The position numbers and the translations under genes are program-made. Under the pieces are notes generated by a model. It saw only the letters and a program-made list of their open reading frames with translations. It was not told where the DNA came from and searched no databases. This document shows, piece by piece, positions 52,412-62,588 of a DNA stretch of 64,000 bases (position 1 is the first letter of the stretch; the number at the start of each line of letters is the position of its first letter). The DNA comes from Semisulcospira habei. Taxonomy: Eukaryota; Mollusca; Gastropoda; Semisulcospiridae. The stretch spans positions 91,251,049 to 91,315,048 of the forward strand of contig BTPG01000006.1 in the NCBI GenBank assembly GCA_036245525.1, given 5' to 3'.

Positions 52412-53520
52412 AAGGTCCGGGTTCAGCAATTAGTTAGTAGAGGACATCGAAAAAAAAATTTCAAAGTCCCTACCTGACACAGAAAGTGCAACCCTGATAG
52501 GGCCCCGTGTGATAGGATCCCCGAGCACGCACGTTACTATAGCTGCTGTAGAGTGTCAGACGTCCTTGACGGCTGTCACAGTTCACGAAAACAGGTATAC
52601 ACCATCCAGCTGCCTAAGGTCACTTCCAGTTGCATCTGTCCGTGCGCGGTAACATCCAATTCCCGTGCAACTACGACTGAAAAATATCCAACTTTCATTT
52701 TGCCGCACTGGTGAAGCCTGCACCGAGCCGCGACGTCCAGAGCGTCCAAAAAAGGTCCAGCGAATGGTGGCGGTAAGTCCAACATGATATGGTGTGGTCT
52801 TTTCACTTTTTGTGGTACAAATATTACTTTTGTTGGTAAGTATATTTCCAACAACAACAAACACCTATGCGCGTGTAGCTGACGTCGTGTTTACAAAGGG
52901 AAGGTACTCGTAAATATGTATTATCAGGGGACACCACTCTAATGACCACTTCCTTGTCAACAACAAGAAGCCCTAGCGATCGTAATGTTATGTGTGTTCT
53001 GGTGTACAGGACACTAATTTCGGGGGAAATGATGACTGAGGAAATAACAGCAGACGACAGTGGTGAGAAGTAGGCAGAATACATCGATGAACAAGACGAA
53101 GAATAGATTGGAAATCTTAGCCTCACTGTTCGTCTCTTCTGTAGTTACTATATATATATACGTCACTATAGTAACAGCCAGAAACTTTGTTTTTAAATTT
53201 TCTCTCCTTTATAAATAAGTGTAATAGTTTCTGGGCAATTTTCTATTACACATATTTGTGTTATATACATAATGAAATATGCGATATATTCTGAGCTCTG
53301 GTCTGATGTACATTTAGAAGTTTCCACTTTTAGTTGCGATTTGTTTTGGGGGTTCGTGGTGGTTGTCAAGTTTTTGTGTAAATATCTTCAGAACGCCACG
53401 CCATTTTCTAGTACAAGACCCGTGTGTGCATTACATAACTATACAAATACCAGTCATTTGATTCTTTTTCAGTGCCACACCAAATGAGCTCACAGAGCAG
53501 CAAGCAGCTAATGTGTTATT
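52412..53520. other. unassigned sequence with overlapping minus-strand frames
   Basis: Positions 52860-52570 are open in two minus-strand frames (93-94 codons) and GC-richer than the neighbourhood, which could mark a first exon or promoter region of the exon cluster to the right. No motif is recognised in either frame. Confidence 0.3.
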
Positions 53521-53525
53521 TCTGT

Positions 53526-53640
53526 GGATACATTTGTGAAGCTAGTACAAAGTGAAGGTGCATCAGTAATGGAACAACGCCCAATCTCATCACAATACAT
53601 AACAGATAATCGCAGTGGAAAGGTAAGTTGTGAACCTAAA

Positions 53641-53719
<79 letters not shown>

Positions 53720-56143
53720 CTTGGGACAAAATGTACAGCTGGCTTATATTTAGAACAAAATATACAGCTGTCTGAATAGAATTAAATATACAGCTGTCTG
53801 AATAAAAAACAAAATATACCTGCAGTTGTCTGAACACAGACAAAATGTTCAGCTGTCTGAATGAAAACAAATGTACAGCTGCTCGCTGTATGAAAACAAC
53901 ATCAGCAATTGTCTGGATGAGAATATAATCAACAGGTCTAGGTAAGGATAAAATAATTATACCACTATAATCAACCTAAAATATATTTGTTCACAAAATA
54001 ACAGCACATTTCAGTGTGATGAAATAGAGCAATACATGTATGTGCATAATTCATTATGAAACTCACAATCAGGTATATAAGTGGTCTATTGTAAGTTGGC
54101 TTGCCACTGATACAATGTATTTCTCATATTTTCCTGAAACCACAAGCTTATGAACAGGAGAAATATGAGTGACAAAAACTTATACTATCATTCTTGTATA
54201 CCAAAATATTTTATTGCTAGTTTTTCTGTGAATCATGTAAATACATGTATGTATATATTGCTCCATATCATAACACTCAAATGTGCTGCTATTTTGTGAC
54301 TAAGCCATTTTTAGAAAGCCACACGTACATGCGTATGTGCACACATGCCTATTTTCTGTATTTATTTCTTTTTCAACAGGTTTTGTCCATCCATGACTGT
54401 GTTTATGGTTTGTTTCTAGACAGCAGGGCTGCCACAAGGTCAGGTGACTTGAAACTGGTGAATGCACAGACTGGCATCGAGTTTCTGAAGACAGCAAGAC
54501 CTGTCCGATAAGTTGTCACCGACAGAGTTCTACTGTAATCTCCTGCTACTTTCAGGTAATTATCAGTTTGGTGGCATTTGATTTTGAAGTATGGTACACC
54601 CGTGCGCTTGCACAAAATCATTTTTGTTTGTAAAAGTGTTATCACATCACACATAAAGTAGCTTATAGTGTCCTGGAAATATTGCTGTCACAACACTAAG
54701 TTATGATTTACATATGACTGCTACCTCCACATTGTAAGTATATTTACAAGTTGACAGTAAACATTATTATCATGGTGCCATGGTGGTTTTTCTCCCAAGT
54801 CTTCATAACAACTAGTGCTAGCTACCGGTCAGTTTGCCACTCTGTAATGCATGTATCTTTTTTCCAGTATGAAATAGATTTGTATATTATTACTGACTTG
54901 ATCGCAGCCACTGAAACATCTGGATCATTACTTTGATGTGTGGCACAAAGGCAAGCGAATTGCATAAAAGGTTTGAGTTGAGCTGTGTGTTTACATGGAG
55001 GATTATATCCTTGAGTGTATGCAGAACAAAAACACACGAAACTGTCCTGTCATCGAAATAACCTACTCAGTATAAACTGCTGCTGGTACATTTTCACTTT
55101 TGTGCTTTTTTACTTTCAGGTTTTGCTTTATCTATTATATTGGCCATCTGTTTTCAGTTTCTTTGCTGCTGCCAAAGGCTAAACACCACTTGAAACAAGG
55201 GATAAAGCCTGTTATCAACCATCACCACACATTACGAGTGTCCTTGCCAGGCATGATCAAGGTATCATGTCTTATTTATGCAGTTATTTTGACTTAGAGT
55301 TTAGATATGTTTCAGTCTCATCATTGAGTGTTTTGAGTGTTAGTCAAGGGGATGTATCTATGTGGCTGAAAATGAAATGGCCCCCCAAAAAACTTTCATT
55401 GGCTACAAAGGCTACACAATGCGCAACAGGCTTACCATCCTTGACTTCAACCACCAAGTATGCAAGCAGTATACCAAGATTAGCAACAGGCACTCTGTGG
55501 CATACCAGGTAGCACAGCAGAAATATGCATAGTACATGTATGTTACACACTTGTGCAATTTCTGGTACAAGTGCAGTATTGTACATGTCATTTTCAGTAT
55601 CATTACAGTACATGTATTTGTAGAAATATACTATTTAGGATTGTGACACTGACCATGAAAACTAATTCTTTCTTATGGCAAGTCAGGTGCAGAATTCCTG
55701 TTCATGTGCACTGTTTACAGTATGTAGTTATAACAAGGATGAAAAATGAAAGCAGACATGTATGCAATTTATGAAGAAGAATGTCCAAATGTATTGAAAA
55801 CAAAAAATGTCCAACATTTTGCTTTTACATTCAACTTTAATACTTTCTTGTATAGAGAGTACAAAGTGCACAATATGGAGTATATATTACATGCATGTGT
55901 CCATTTATTCATGTCCCAACTACTTGTACAAACAGATGTAAACAATCTCCATGACAGAAAGTAAATTTTAAAAGTTAATGAAAATGTTCTCTTCATTCTG
56001 TTTTTTCTCATCAAGGAATGTGCTCCGTGGCCTTGTATCCCCAATGCCTCACTGATGAGAAGCTCTCCAGTTTGTTACATTACCTACGCAGTACAGATGA
56101 CAAGATTGAGCGACGAGTGGATGTGGTTTTTCAGCAGAAGTAA
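53526..56143 (+). pseudogene. cluster of coding-like exons, unknown or decayed gene
   Basis: Candidate exons on the plus strand: about 53526-53622 (VDTFVKLVQSEGASVMEQRP..., donor GTAAGT), 54380-54511 (acceptor TTTCAACAG; VLSIHDCVYGLF, then a stop), 55120-55261 (acceptor TACTTTCAG; KAKHHLKQGIKPVINHH, donor GTATCA), a block ending 55508 (FIGYKGYTMRNRLTILDFNH, donor GTAGCA) and 56016-56143 (acceptor CATCAAG; CLTDEKLSSLLHYLRSTDD, stop). The first two join in phase. The stop in the second exon and unclear phases later mean either a wrong model or a decayed gene. Protein-like character of the 55.4 and 56.0 kb blocks is the best evidence. Family not identified. Confidence 0.35.
53642..53717 (+). repeat. 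(GT)n microsatellite
   Basis: About 75 bp of GT just after a candidate splice donor. Followed to 53880 by loosely repeated ACAGCTGTCTGAAT units. Confidence 0.95.
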
Positions 56144-56149
56144 AGACTT

Positions 56150-57240
56150 GGAGGTTGGTTTCACACACATACACAACCAGATAGTGCCCTCAGGTAGTTT
56201 AGATTGGGGCTTAGAAACTGCCATCTGATTATGGCCACCTGACAAGAGCAACAGTGTTTGCTGTTGCCAAGCCCCATATGGCTCTCATGCCACAACTGAA
56301 AAAAATCTGTATGTAGAGTGTTGGTGATGTTTGATTGCTATTATAATGTGGGAATTTTATTTGCAAATGTGATGCTATAATTTTTGACGCTGCAAAATTT
56401 GACTTCGGTCTGCTTCTTACAAATATCTAGAAAAGTTGGTTCTTCTGTTAACTCGATCAGCTGGATCAAATTCAGTAGTTCTTGTTGTCCATTATTATTA
56501 GATGATTCCCACACAAACAGTAGGCCGGATTGTCTTCACTGGTCACGCGCTGATAAGGTGTCGCCTCTACTCCCACATTCGATATGGTCACCAGGGGCTG
56601 CTCATCGGTTGAGTGCATCTTTAGTCTCCCCCAGGGAAAAGTTGGTTATGTTGGCCTGAAAACATATTCATATAATATCATGTTACCAAGCAGCATTGCA
56701 AAGCTACAATGTCTTTTATTATTAGAACAAAACTGTATAAATCGTTTGACCATCACCGAGACAAAGAAATTGTTTGTAAAAGTTATTTTGCAAATCTGTC
56801 TTGTATGGAGTTTATTGATTACACTGGCTGTGATTGATTCATTACGGTTGGTTTCATGTTGAGTAGATTATACTGGCTGATACCCGGTAGCCAAGTAAAC
56901 TCATCTAGAACAGTGTTTGCAGTACATCTTCACATGTACTAACTGACCTTTGTTCTTGTCTTGCAGCTGCCTGCTGAGAGCAAGTTGGGGCACACTGCAC
57001 TGCATCAGGCTGTTTGCTGTTCCAAAGTTTCTGTGTGACATTGCTGCTAATGCCCCTGCAGTTTGGTGACATGTTTGACACTGGCCAGTCTGTTGTCTCT
57101 TCACTGGTTGGACCTGTCCATGAAGGCTGTCTGTCTGCTGTGGAATCATGGCAATATTAGCATTTTGGTGGATAGCAAAATTTAGCATATGATGATAGAA
57201 CTATATTGCCATATGTAACATTACATTAGGAAATCGTTGC
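56150..57240. other. AT-rich sequence, no gene supported
   Basis: Several frames of 90 codons exist but none has a motif or coherent splice signals. Confidence 0.35.

Positions 57241-57242
<2 letters not shown>

Positions 57243-57323
<81 letters not shown>
57243..57323 (+). repeat. (TA)n microsatellite
   Basis: About 80 bp of uninterrupted TA, followed by a C-run at 57351-57362. Confidence 0.95.
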
Positions 57324-57326
<3 letters not shown>

Positions 57327-57589
57327 TGCATGTGTACCCGCCCCCTCCAGCCCCCCCCCCCCCTCTCCCTCACTTACCAAAACACAGTGACCAAGTTTGA
57401 ATGACAGCATCATAAGCAAAATATACCATGCATATAATTCAATGACATCACTGAAATTGTTTCTTTATAATTAAAATGGTTGTCTCTGTTCTGTTTGTGT
57501 TTTTGCCTCATGTATTATTACAGTTATATATGGTGCAGGAAGTAAAAGTGCACATGTATGTTGTTCTGTAGAGAAGAACCCTATGAGGA

Positions 57590-57690
57590 AAGAACGTCGC
57601 TTAGAAATGACAGTTACAACACAATTTATTACTAGATAATATGAATAAAATTGTGTTGTAGCTGTCTTTTCTAAGCGTCTTTCTTTTTTT
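57590..57690. repeat. palindrome family E
   Basis: GCTTAGAAATGACAGTTACA...ACACAATT and AATTGTGTTGTAGCTGTC...TTTCTAAGC face each other. Related to 41183-41263. Confidence 0.7.
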
Positions 57691-57877
57691 TGTTGAGTTC
57701 GTCTCTGCATTACACACGCTTCGCAGTCACCATTTTGATCTGGACTATGTGGTTCTGTAGGGTACATAGACTACTTGGTCTTGTTGAGGATAGACATACT
57801 CATTTCATAAAAAAAATCAGCTGTATTTTTAGGAATTATGACAATCATGGTAATTGTGTTTTATTTATGTATACACT

Positions 57878-58088
57878 TATTGATGTAAACCTGCCTGTCC
57901 CGGATTGGCCTCCGCAGCCACGAAAATGCCTGCAGACGACGTGGGCAAGCCCTATAGAATCTTCGTTCGTGAAGTCAAGCCAAGAGACACTTATTGATGT
58001 ACTTGACGATTTTGGTAAACTCATAAGAGAAGCCTCACAATTAAAGGCATTTTTAACAGTTTCACTCAGTACAGATATAAACAAATAA
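57878..58088 (+). CDS. possible terminal exon, unknown protein
   Basis: The frame through NLPVPDWPPQPRKCLQTTWA and SQETLIDVLDDFGKLIREAS looks protein-like and ends at TAA 58088, which overlaps an AATAAA poly(A)-type signal. An acceptor CTCCGCAG lies inside at about 57919. It may belong to the exon cluster at 53526-56143. No family recognised. Confidence 0.25.
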
Positions 58089-58099
58089 ACCATACGTTG

Positions 58100-59095
58100 A
58101 AGTGTATTTGAAAACAATGTTTTTGTCACAAAATGAAGATCAAGTGAGATATACCTCTTGCTGTTGTGAACTGATATATTTCCTTGATATTTATTTTTGC
58201 GGGTTGAGTCATTTCAGTTTTCTGATAGAGAACATTGCTATATGGAGTAATCAGAAATAAATCCCACATGGTTTGCTGTCAGTGCAAACATAGATAAACT
58301 ATGAATGAAATATATTGTGGTTAGAATACCAATTACATAATATATATATATCTGTTTCCTAACATTTATTTCATATCTCATAACCATAGCACGAGGTGAA
58401 AGAAACCTAATGCTCCAGCCGAAGGGGTGCATGCCTGCATGATGCCAGCTTGCTTTCATCTGCTTTCTAAAGTCAATCGGGCAGGGGGGGGGGGGGGGGG
58501 AAGAATTCGCACAACCCCCCAAAAATGGAAAAATTAGTAACATTTAAATTAATTTGGGTCGAGGGCATAAACAGACATAATTATATGGTCTTGTCAAAAA
58601 AATGTATACATTATTGGGATGGCGAAGGCCGGAACCATCTGCTGCGGCCCTGTATCTAATTATTTTGAAACTTGCCTCTCGTTTGCTCGTGCACCCTTTA
58701 GCTTGTAGTTGGTGTATCGGTGTTTGCTGTCAGGCACCTGCATGAGGTATGCATTGGGCAGGGTGCATTGCGTGTGCATAGACAGCAGTTGGTCTGGGGA
58801 GAAAATATTATCACTGAACTCATCAAGTTTGCAGACGGTAATTATCTTTTGTGATACAAAAAAAAAAAAAAAAAAACCAAGATGAGAAGTAAACGACAAA
58901 GCAAAATATTACCTAGTGCTTAGATTCTTATAATGGAATCAAATTTTATGTCCGTGTAACACACACGAACAGGCACAATCACATCAATGGGTGACCGTCT
59001 TCACTCCTAGAAGCTGATTCAGCTTTTCAAAATCCCGAAAAGCTGAATTTCAGCTGTTTGGTTCAGACAGAACAGGCCTTCAGCCAGCCTGTTCC
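58100..59095. other. no gene recognised
   Basis: AT-rich, with a G-run at 58484-58500 and an A-run at 58857-58876. Confidence 0.4.
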
Positions 59096-59099
59096 AAAT

Positions 59100-59166
59100 G
59101 CAAAAGTCATACATTCTCATGAGCCCCTGCATCCGCAGGAGCTCATGGGAATGTATATCGCTTGCT
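59100..59166. repeat. family A hairpin, diverged
   Basis: GCAAAAGTCATACATTCTCA and TGGGAATGTATATCGCTTGC arms around GCATCCGCAG. Confidence 0.65.
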
Positions 59167-59275
59167 GGCCATGGATTTATGGGGCATATTTATGTCCCGT
59201 TTACATTCATTTCATATTCTCGCTCTGTCACCCATGCACATCACATTGTTGCATGATGACCTGTAAATTATCTCC

Positions 59276-59775
59276 NNNNNNNNNNNNNNNNNNNNNNNNN
59301 NNNNNNNNNNNNNNNNNNNNNNNNNNNNNNNNNNNNNNNNNNNNNNNNNNNNNNNNNNNNNNNNNNNNNNNNNNNNNNNNNNNNNNNNNNNNNNNNNNNN
59401 NNNNNNNNNNNNNNNNNNNNNNNNNNNNNNNNNNNNNNNNNNNNNNNNNNNNNNNNNNNNNNNNNNNNNNNNNNNNNNNNNNNNNNNNNNNNNNNNNNNN
59501 NNNNNNNNNNNNNNNNNNNNNNNNNNNNNNNNNNNNNNNNNNNNNNNNNNNNNNNNNNNNNNNNNNNNNNNNNNNNNNNNNNNNNNNNNNNNNNNNNNNN
59601 NNNNNNNNNNNNNNNNNNNNNNNNNNNNNNNNNNNNNNNNNNNNNNNNNNNNNNNNNNNNNNNNNNNNNNNNNNNNNNNNNNNNNNNNNNNNNNNNNNNN
59701 NNNNNNNNNNNNNNNNNNNNNNNNNNNNNNNNNNNNNNNNNNNNNNNNNNNNNNNNNNNNNNNNNNNNNNNNNNN
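59276..59775. other. assembly gap, 500 N
   Basis: Exactly 500 N, a common placeholder length, so the true distance is unknown. It hides the start of the LTR that follows. Confidence 0.99.
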
Positions 59776-59868
59776 TGAGCGAGAATTCTGCTGACTTAGC
59801 TAGTTAGTGTGTAGCGGACTACACGCGCGAAGCTGTGACGTAGTTTCCGGACCCAGAGGCTGGGAGCC

Positions 59869-59876
59869 TATATAAA
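59869..59876 (+). promoter_or_regulatory. TATA box of the LTR promoter
   Basis: TATATAAA in a GC-rich setting. A TCAGTCTCG initiator-like sequence lies about 20-25 bp downstream (59887-59895), giving a likely start near 59890. Confidence 0.6.
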
Positions 59877-59941
59877 GCGGCCGATTCTCAGTCTCGGGGT
59901 GAGTGTGAACAATGCTCACCACCCCTCCCTCTTCCCCCGTA

Positions 59942-60370
59942 GGCGATTGTGAACAATGATCTCCTACATTTCCCGGCCCTAACCCACGAGGCGATTGTGA
60001 ACAATGATCTCCTCAACCCCCCGGCCCTAACCCACGAGGCGATTGTGAACAATGATCTCCTCAATCCCCCGGCCCTACCCCACGAGGCGATTGTGAACAA
60101 TGATCTCCTACATTTCCCGACCCTAACCCACGAGGCGATTGTGAACAATGATCTCCTCAACACCCCGGCCCTAACCCACGAGGCGATTGTGAACAATGAT
60201 CTCCTCAACCCCCCGGCCCTAACCCACGAGGCGATTGTGAACAATGATCTCCTCAATCCCCCGGCCCTACCCCACGAGGCGATTGTGAACAATGATCTCC
60301 TCAACACCCCGACCCTACCCCACGAGGCGATTGTGAACAATGATCTCCTCAACCACCCCCGGCCTTCCCA
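59942..60370 (+). repeat. 48-bp tandem array in the LTR leader, nine units
   Basis: Each unit begins GGCGATTGTGAACAATGATC and ends with a CCCTA(A/C)CCCACGA-type block; eight units are regular and the ninth diverges. A degenerate unit precedes at 59895-59941. Because 48 is a multiple of three, both strands stay open with 16-residue periodicity; this is not evidence for a protein. Confidence 0.95.
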
Positions 60371-61136
60371 ATAGGACAGTAGCTTTTTTAGTTCAGTTCT
60401 GATTCACCTAAAATAGGGCTTAGGCTGTGTTAGGACGACGCGTAGGTTTTATTGGTAAGTGCGTATAGGTGTTAGGCCTATGAGCTAGGTTCGCTAGGAA
60501 TCGTATTCATCGTTGTAGGTGTCAGGCATAGGAGATAGGTTTGCTAGGTATCGTGTCGGAAGGTATAGGTGTTAGGCCTATGTGTATTTAAGGTTATTAG
60601 CACTTGCACTGGTTTGACTAATTTTGATTATGTTGTTTGTTTTATTATGAATGCTTTCTGGTACAAATAAATCTTGGAACCTTACTTCTATCTTACGATG
60701 CTCGGCTAGAGTGAGAGCAAGACTGAGACTGTGCGTGCGTATGTGCGAGAAGTTTGTGTGTGTGTACGTCCGTGCATGTATGACGGTGTGACTGATCGTG
60801 CGAGCGCACGTTACTAGCAGCTCAGTAGGAACGATAACAACAAGTCCAGTCAAAATAGGGTTTTTCTGGATACTGTGGTCGGTCCATTGCGCAAGCAACT
60901 TTGGCTTTTTGAACACAACGCGAGGCAAGTAAACACGGATTTCAGTTGTGCGCATGCGAGACTAGAGTAGATTTATTTACTCTCCACTGCAATCTCCAGC
61001 CCTTCCCTAGACCACAAAAGGGATGCGGACTTAAACTCTGTAGGCACTTGAGTACTGTATTAGATGGACGGTTTTTGTCTGTCTGATAAACTATTTAAGT
61101 CGCCTACATCCAGTCACTGAGTCCGGTTACAAAAAT

Positions 61137-61154
61137 TGGTGCCGTGACCAGGAT
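61137..61154 (+). promoter_or_regulatory. primer-binding site for minus-strand synthesis
   Basis: TGGTGCCGTGACCAGGAT starts with TGG, complementary to a tRNA CCA end, and lies just inside the LTR. The priming tRNA was not identified. Confidence 0.7.
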
Positions 61155-61505
61155 TGTATTTGGTTAGGATTGTTGTTTGGCAGGATTGTTGTTTGATAAA
61201 GATAGTTTGACCAAGATACTTCGTTGGAGGAAGGTAGTCAGCGCTGTGAGTTTAAGACTATGTGCTGTGCCAGCGGCAGACTAGCTGTGCCGCTGTCGAC
61301 ACGTCTTTTCCGTTAGCGTGGTACCGGTTGCGGCAGGGAGCGTTTTCATTAGTACCAGTCGTGAGATTTTTAGTAGTGGAAACATTCCGAGTTTGAAGTT
61401 GGTTCTAGTTTGGTTTAGCGATTCGTGTTGTAGTCTGTCTGCGTGGGAAACGAAGTTGAACAAGCGACGTTTTCACTACACAGATAGTGAGGTTCAGTCT
61501 ACAAG

Positions 61506-62588
61506 ATGGGTGCAGTCTTAGGATTCCTTAGGCTTCTTGTTCCAAGCTGGTTGGTGTCGAGTAGTTCTAAAAGTCAGGATGGTAGAAGAAGGAGTAAACC
61601 TAGAAGGTCGGCGAAGAGCAGCAGGCACTCGGTTTACAGTGAGTCAGATAGCAGTAGCGAGGAAAGCTCATGCAGTCACGGTAGTCGTTGCTCACAAAGG
61701 AGCATGACGAACAGGAACATTACGAGAAATAGATCCTTTCTGAATGACAGTGGAAACTCGTCTAGGAGAGAGAGGGTGCCCGAGATATTCACTGGCACAA
61801 AAGGAGACTTGAAAGACTGGCTTTGCCATTTCGAGACTTGTGCAAGATGGAATGGTTGGGACTATAGCGAGAAGGGAGTGAATCTAGCTATGTCACTCCG
61901 GGGTCCAGCACAACAGGTGTTAGGTGAGCTTGCACTAGAGAGAATAGAGGACTATGATGCTATCAGGTCGGCCCTTGAACGTCGTTTTGATCCCGCGGAG
62001 AAAGAAAACCTTCGTAGAGTGGAGTTCAGGTCAAGGATGAAAAGAAAGAACGAGAGTGTGACCGAATACGGGTTTGCTTTAAACCGTATTGCTAGTAGTG
62101 CATACCCTAGGATGCCTACTGAAGCAAGAGAAACCATAGTCATAGATCAGTTTGTTAGTGGTCTTCCCTCTAGAGACTTGAGAAGGCATGTGCAGTTCAA
62201 TCATCCCACGACAATACACGAGGCAGTAGCACTGGCTAGTGAATTTGAGTCGTTTGATGAGAGATTTGATGGCAGGAAACCAGAAGACCCAGAGAGACAT
62301 GGTGATGTTACTGCTAAGGGTGTTAGAAGTCTCGAAGAGAAAGATTCAGCTGAGGCAGGCTTAGCAAAGGCTTTCCAGAATCTGAGTGACAGACTTACTT
62401 ATGAGATTCAGAAAGTAACGAAAGCGCTGACTCGTCAGTCGGCAGGAGACAAGACTAGAAGAAATGTTGATGTTGTTTGTTATAAGTGCAAAGAGAAGGG
62501 GCACTATGCCAGGCAATGCCAGAAAATTGAAGACAGAGACAGGAATGAGCCTGTGAGTAACGAAAACGCGCCAGGCCAGGGAAACTAG
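61506..62588 (+). CDS. gag: Ty3/gypsy Gag
   Basis: 360 residues. A basic Ser/Arg-rich N-terminus (about 20-90) is followed by a retrotransposon gag capsid domain (about 95-260), with FTGTKGDLKDWLCHFETCA, FDPAEKENLRRVEFRSR and DQFVSGLPSRDLRRHV. A nucleocapsid zinc knuckle CYKCKEKGHYARQC (about 329-342) comes next. Gag packages element RNA into cytoplasmic particles. The frame is intact and stops at TAG 62586, directly after the slippery heptamer GGGAAAC that probably diverts a fraction of ribosomes into pol. Start ATG 61506 is the first in frame. Confidence 0.92.
   Translation: MGAVLGFLRLLVPSWLVSSSSKSQDGRRRSKPRRSAKSSRHSVYSESDSSSEESSCSHGSRCSQRSMTNRNITRNRSFLNDSGNSSRRERVPEIFTGTKGDLKDWLCHFETCARWNGWDYSEKGVNLAMSLRGPAQQVLGELALERIEDYDAIRSALERRFDPAEKENLRRVEFRSRMKRKNESVTEYGFALNRIASSAYPRMPTEARETIVIDQFVSGLPSRDLRRHVQFNHPTTIHEAVALASEFESFDERFDGRKPEDPERHGDVTAKGVRSLEEKDSAEAGLAKAFQNLSDRLTYEIQKVTKALTRQSAGDKTRRNVDVVCYKCKEKGHYARQCQKIEDRDRNEPVSNENAPGQGN

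Larger units (their letters stand above)
59776..61131 (+). repeat. 5' LTR of a Ty3/gypsy element (left end in the gap)
   Basis: Promoter elements, a 48-bp array and a poly(A)-type AATAAA at 60666 lie in order before the CA end at 61130-61131, which is followed after five bases by the primer-binding site. At least 1,356 bp, long for this class. The second LTR is outside the window, so the limits cannot be proved here. Confidence 0.65.

Noticed and set aside
52576..52864. THAP-type zinc finger or other DNA-binding protein
   Set aside because: I looked for the C2CH pattern and could not find it in either open frame.
59058..59807. 249-codon frame
   Set aside because: Most of it is the 500-N gap.
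59942..60370. CRISPR-like array
   Set aside because: Whole 48-bp units repeat with only point changes; no spacers.
59888..60374. Proteins with 16-residue repeats on both strands (SLFTIAS type and NNDLL type)
   Set aside because: The 48-bp array is a multiple of three, so opposite strands are open together; it lies in an LTR leader and the plus frame lacks a proper ATG.
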